Shown piece after piece: positions 60,994 through 64,000 of a stretch of 64,000 bases of DNA. The stretch spans positions 1,612,001 through 1,676,000 of the forward strand of contig NZ_AP025465.1 of assembly GCF_024347355.1 (NCBI RefSeq), read 5' to 3'. The notes beneath the pieces were generated by a model. It was given only the letters and a program-made list of their open reading frames with translations, had not been told where the DNA came from and ran no database searches. Made by a program: the position numbers and the translations under genes. The stretch's first letter is position 1, and every line of letters begins with the position of its first letter. The stretch comes from Vibrio chagasii. GTDB lineage: Bacteria; Pseudomonadota; Gammaproteobacteria; Enterobacterales; Vibrionaceae.

Positions 60994-61136
60994 GCTAGCC
61001 TCCAAATTTAGTTGTTTGACGCACTAATTATGGCTCTGGCTTAAAGCTAACCCACTATATTGGAGGCTAGCACCTTTCGTGGGGGGCATTATGTCTATGT
61101 TCACCGAATAATGAAGCTTCATAGGAGGAATTATAA

Positions 61137-61919
61137 ATGGACGATTTTTACATAGATCCAAAAGGATTGGCAGCATACTATGAAGTTCAATGGCTTGATA
61201 AACTTCGCTTAAGTGGAGTGTCTGAACAATTCGAGAGTAAATCTAAGTACGTACCTGAGTCGTTTATCTCCTCAAACCACACACAAAGCGTAGCTAAGTT
61301 TATTATTGATGCTCTGGAAGCTGAGAGTATTGATCCTATTGACGCATTAGAGGTAGGGGCAGCTTTGGGACGAAATAGCTACGAGTTAGTTACTAACATA
61401 CCAAGCATTAGTTCTGTCACAGTTGTTGAGCCGTCTCACCGCTTGCTATCAAATCTCAAACAAATACTAATTGACGGTACTAAATGTGAATTTCCTTATA
61501 TCAAGAGCTTGAAAGAGTTGGGGTGTTTGGACTTTGATGCTTCAACAATAGCAAAAGCGTGTGATCATGTATCATTTACTTTAATTGAAGCACCTTTCGA
61601 GCGTGGTGTGGTTAAGAAAGAGTTTGATTTAACAGTTTGCCTCAATGTACTGGATCAATGTGAATCGCCTAAAACTTTAGTAAACGCATTGATGGATGCA
61701 ACTTCTTTTAATGGAATGTTAGTTTTATCATGTACTTATCAGTGGAACAAAAAGCATTTAAAAGAAGAAAGTGAAGCTGTTAATGATATAAACGACTATT
61801 TTGGAGAGGGTTGGGTAAAGCTATCTGAAGATGAACATGAATACAAGATAAGATTTAACGAAAGGTATTCGTTACTATTTCTTTCCCATGTAGTCGCTTA
61901 CAAAAAAGTTGGTGGCTAA
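61137..61919 (+). CDS. SAM-dependent methyltransferase-like protein, 260 aa (cassette gene)
   Basis: ATG at 61137 after AGGAGGAATTATAA. ALEVGAALGRNSYELV is motif I (unusual G-A-A-L in place of G-x-G-x-G), VVEPSH carries the ribose-binding Glu, and FDLTVCLNVLDQCESPKTLVNAL and MLVLSCTYQW are the later motifs. The N-terminus YIDPKGLAAYYEVQWLDKLR is not a standard domain. Substrate unknown. Confidence 0.82.
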   Translation: MDDFYIDPKGLAAYYEVQWLDKLRLSGVSEQFESKSKYVPESFISSNHTQSVAKFIIDALEAESIDPIDALEVGAALGRNSYELVTNIPSISSVTVVEPSHRLLSNLKQILIDGTKCEFPYIKSLKELGCLDFDASTIAKACDHVSFTLIEAPFERGVVKKEFDLTVCLNVLDQCESPKTLVNALMDATSFNGMLVLSCTYQWNKKHLKEESEAVNDINDYFGEGWVKLSEDEHEYKIRFNERYSLLFLSHVVAYKKVGG

Positions 61920-61933
61920 CGTTTGGTACGTGC

Positions 61934-62058
61934 GCATAACAAACAATTTAGTAGTGATTAAGCACGCGTGGTATTTTGGGTATGCGGTGACTTCGGTGTT
62001 GAAGTGCAATACAGAGACTTGGTCATTGCGTGTTTCACACCTTAATGCTGCACTATGT
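61934..62058 (+). repeat. attC site, R' degenerate
   Basis: R'' GCATAAC at 61934; GATTAAGCACGCGTGGTATT; right block TTGCGTGTTTCACACCTTAATG, ending CTGCACTATGTCC instead of GCGTTATG. Confidence 0.8.
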
Positions 62059-62071
62059 CCTTGGAGATAAA

Positions 62072-62479
62072 ATGAGAAAACTATCAATCATTACATTGGG
62101 GGTATCAAATATCGAGTCCTCAGCAAAGTTCTATGAAGCCGTACTTGGATTAGAGCGCACAGGTTATCAATCTGACGAAATTGTATTCATGGATATTGAT
62201 GGTCCGGAACTAGCTCTGTTTCCCAAAGCCGAATTAGCAAAAGATGTTGGTATTGAACCAAATGGTTCAGGTTTTGCCGGTATTACACTGGCTAGAAATG
62301 TTAGTTCGTCTCGTGAAGTTCTTAGCCTGCTGAAAAAAGCTGAAGATAATGGTGGAAGAATCGTCAAACAAGGACAGCCTGTGTTTTGGGGTGGTTTTTC
62401 AGGTTACTTCTCTGATCCAGATGGGTACTTGTGGGAGATTGCTGTAGGTTCAGAGCTCTACAAAGCAGAAATCGAGTAA
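62072..62479 (+). CDS. VOC-family protein, 135 aa (cassette gene)
   Basis: ATG at 62072 after CTTGGAGATAAA; the longer reading from 62030 lies in the attC. LSIITLGVSNIESSAKFYEAVLGLERTGY and WGGFSGYFSDPDGYLWEIAVG are the two halves of a glyoxalase-like module, with H replaced in the first strand (I-I-T). Substrate unknown. Confidence 0.88.
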   Translation: MRKLSIITLGVSNIESSAKFYEAVLGLERTGYQSDEIVFMDIDGPELALFPKAELAKDVGIEPNGSGFAGITLARNVSSSREVLSLLKKAEDNGGRIVKQGQPVFWGGFSGYFSDPDGYLWEIAVGSELYKAEIE

Positions 62480-62481
62480 CG

Positions 62482-62607
62482 CACATAACAAATTGTTTAA
62501 GATTGATTCGCAACACGTGGCATTTTCACTATGCGTTGGTTTTAGTGTTTAAGGTGGTATGCGGCGGCTTCGGTATTGCGTTGCTCGCACCTTAGTAGAG
62601 CGTTAGG
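62482..62607 (+). repeat. attC site (VCR-like), intact
   Basis: CACATAACAAATTGTTTAAG, GATTCGCAACACGTGGCATT, right block TTGCGTTGCTCGCACCTTAG, ending GAGCGTTAGGT. All elements present. Confidence 0.92.
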
Positions 62608-62621
62608 TAAAAGGAGGGGTA

Positions 62622-63143
62622 ATGAGCACGAGAGTAATTGAAGTTGTAGATTATCGAACTTCATGGGCCGATGAATTTAGTGACGAAAAGGTATTGCTTG
62701 GTTCGGTCTTGAATTCAGCTAATGTAGTGGAAATTCATCACATAGGCAGTACTTCAGTCAAAGGTCTTTGTGCGAAACCAATTATCGATATTCTTGTTGA
62801 AGTGAAATCACTAGAAGAGTTGGATAAAAACAATAAGCAGATGGAGTCGCTTGGGTATGAAGTCAAAGGTGAATTTGGGATAGCAGGTAGGCGTTATTTT
62901 CAAAAAGGTGGTATACAACGAAGTCACCAAGTGCATGCTTTTTTAGTTGGGTCTCCAGCAGTAAATAGGCATATTGCTTTTCGAGACTACTTAATTCAAT
63001 TTCCAGAAATAGCGTCGCACTACGGTAATCTGAAGCGAGAAGGCGCTTCAATTTGTAACAATGATATTGGTGTATATTGTAATCATAAAGATAGGTTTAT
63101 AAAGGAACATGAAGTAAACGCACTACGCTGGAAATTTACCTAA
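62622..63143 (+). CDS. GrpB-family nucleotidyltransferase-like protein, 173 aa (cassette gene)
   Basis: VVEIHHIGSTSVKGLCAKPIIDILVEV is the GrpB (UPF0157) signature, an NTase-like fold with the GSTS and paired-acid pattern. Starts at ATG 62622 after AGGAGGGGTA. These proteins are frequent integron cassettes; activity unknown. Stop codon in R'' of the next attC. Confidence 0.9.
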   Translation: MSTRVIEVVDYRTSWADEFSDEKVLLGSVLNSANVVEIHHIGSTSVKGLCAKPIIDILVEVKSLEELDKNNKQMESLGYEVKGEFGIAGRRYFQKGGIQRSHQVHAFLVGSPAVNRHIAFRDYLIQFPEIASHYGNLKREGASICNNDIGVYCNHKDRFIKEHEVNALRWKFT

Positions 63144-63248
63144 CAAGAAAATCGGGATAGATTCGCAACGCTTGGTGCTCTGAATTCAAGTCCGTTTAGT
63201 AATTAAGGTCAGTTGGTGGCGCTATTTACATCTTAATTTAGCGTTAGC
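63138..63248 (+). repeat. attC site (VCR-like)
   Basis: R'' ACCTAAC at 63138; GATTCGCAACGCTTGGTGCT; right half shorter than in the other sites, ending TTTAGCGTTAGCC. About 111 bp rather than ~125. Confidence 0.88.
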
Positions 63249-63285
63249 CTTCGTCATAGGGTTGTTGAACCAGAAAGGGATATAT

Positions 63286-63921
63286 ATGGATGTAAACCAC
63301 ATCTTAACTTTTGTAGCGGTTGCGACATTGTTAGTTATCTCCCCAGGTGCTAATGGGGTTCTTATCGCTAAAACTGTGTCGTCATCAGGACGAACAGCTG
63401 GATTTGCTAACATTTGGGGCTTTGTCGTTGCGTTTTATGTGCATGGGACACTATCAATATTTGGTATTTCAATACTCTTAGTTAAGTCATCTCAGGCGTT
63501 TTTCATATTTAAGATGTTAGGTGCGGCATATTTAGTTTGGATTGGTTTGAAAGCGATGAAGAGTGCACTCCATAAAAATCAAGAGCACCCAAAGATTACA
63601 GGAGGGAATAATAAAGTTACCTCACTCCGCATAGCCTTCACGGAAGGGTTAATAACAAATTTATTAAACCCTAAAGTCTCTATGTTTTACTTAGCAGCCT
63701 TTCCTCAATTTATGCCTGATACTGAGAGCCCAATAAGTGCCTACGTGCTAGTAACAGCTCATTCAATGGTCAATTTTATATGGTTCGCTATTATGGTTAT
63801 GGTCCTTTCCAAAGTTAAGAACGTTACCGATAGTGCTGAGTTTAAAGCTTGGTTAAACTCAATTACAGGTTTAGTGTTTATTATTTTTGGTTCAAAACTA
63901 GCTCTAATGAAAAATGGCTAA
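63286..63921 (+). CDS. LysE/RhtB-family amino-acid exporter, 211 aa (cassette gene)
   Basis: ATG at 63286 after AAAGGGATATAT. Membrane helices at about 5-24, 38-60, 68-88, 110-140, 145-170 and 185-205; the N-terminal FVAVATLLVISPGANGVLIAK carries the PGP-like segment (here P-G-A-N) of LysE exporters, and LLNPKVSMFYLAAFPQF the second signature. Exports an amino acid or derivative, energised by the membrane potential. Its attC starts at 63914. Confidence 0.88.
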   Translation: MDVNHILTFVAVATLLVISPGANGVLIAKTVSSSGRTAGFANIWGFVVAFYVHGTLSIFGISILLVKSSQAFFIFKMLGAAYLVWIGLKAMKSALHKNQEHPKITGGNNKVTSLRIAFTEGLITNLLNPKVSMFYLAAFPQFMPDTESPISAYVLVTAHSMVNFIWFAIMVMVLSKVKNVTDSAEFKAWLNSITGLVFIIFGSKLALMKNG

Positions 63922-64000
63922 CAAAACACTTATGTTCAATTCTCTACACTTGGCATTGTTACTTCGTTCACGGTCTCTAGCTACTTAAAGCCACACTAGT
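63914..64000 (+). repeat. attC site, cut by window edge
   Basis: ATGGCTAACAAAACACTTAT over the LysE stop, then CTCTACACTTGGCATTGTTA. The left half and start of the right half (CTAGCTACTTAAAGCC) are in the window; the R' core lies just outside. Confidence 0.75.

Larger units (their letters stand above)
59536..61100 (-). mobile_element. IS1111-attC-type IS, full copy C (1565 bp)
   Basis: Same ends and same length as copy B. The right end differs in GTGGGGGGCATTATG (one T changed to G). Transposase intact on the minus strand, leader inverted repeat present. It is the third copy of this element in an attC R' end. Confidence 0.92.

Noticed and set aside
1..64000. Search for an integrase gene (intI)
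   Set aside because: No tyrosine-recombinase-like protein was seen in any frame, so no intI is claimed; it should lie outside the window if present.

Overview
The window reads as a Vibrio chromosome (or a close relative). The evidence is VCR-type integron attC sites (R'' GCATAAC, then a conserved block like GATTCRCAACGCTTGGCATT, ending near GCGTTAKG), the cassette content, and a core arginine-transport operon with Vibrionaceae-like genes. No integrase gene, rRNA, tRNA or CRISPR array is visible. All assignments come from reading the sequence and protein motifs; no database search was run.

Layout. (1) 1-942: end of a VOC-domain gene and a LacA/Maa-type acetyltransferase. (2) 943-13.9 kb: a cassette array of single plus-strand genes (hypothetical, HAD hydrolase, methyltransferases, membrane protein, esterase, GNAT, GFA), each followed by an attC. 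Five IS110/IS1111-family elements sit in this array's attC sites (two of them stacked in one attC), four in the array's R' ends or the R'' end next to the gene stop. (3) 13.9-44.5 kb: more than 35 further cassette-like small genes, nearly all on the plus strand with their own ribosome binding sites (13 GNATs, three GFA proteins, VOC, HAD, NUDIX, HIT, DinB, nucleotidyltransferase, CatB-type acetyltransferase and others). Their attC sites are absent or survive only as eroded fragments, mostly at the left end. A decayed IS end and two broken genes also lie here. I read it as a fossil, genetically fixed part of an integron. (4) 44.5-56.6 kb: ordinary core genome: Omp85-type barrel, cytochrome c, Rof, GyrI-like protein, GST, U32 protease-family RlhA-like protein, thioesterase, ABC exporter and the artPIQM operon with candidate ArgR boxes. 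(5) 56.7-64.0 kb: a second intact cassette array (GNAT, flavin reductase, methyltransferase, VOC, GrpB, LysE), again with IS elements in attC sites.

The most notable points are: the attC-targeting IS1111-type family, three copies of one element plus three relatives, with orientation following the attC arm; an internally deleted copy that keeps both ends and most of the putative guide-RNA region; a stem that can hide the transposase Shine-Dalgarno sequence; a 42-bp near-palindrome at the left edge of both intact arrays; and the gradient of attC decay.
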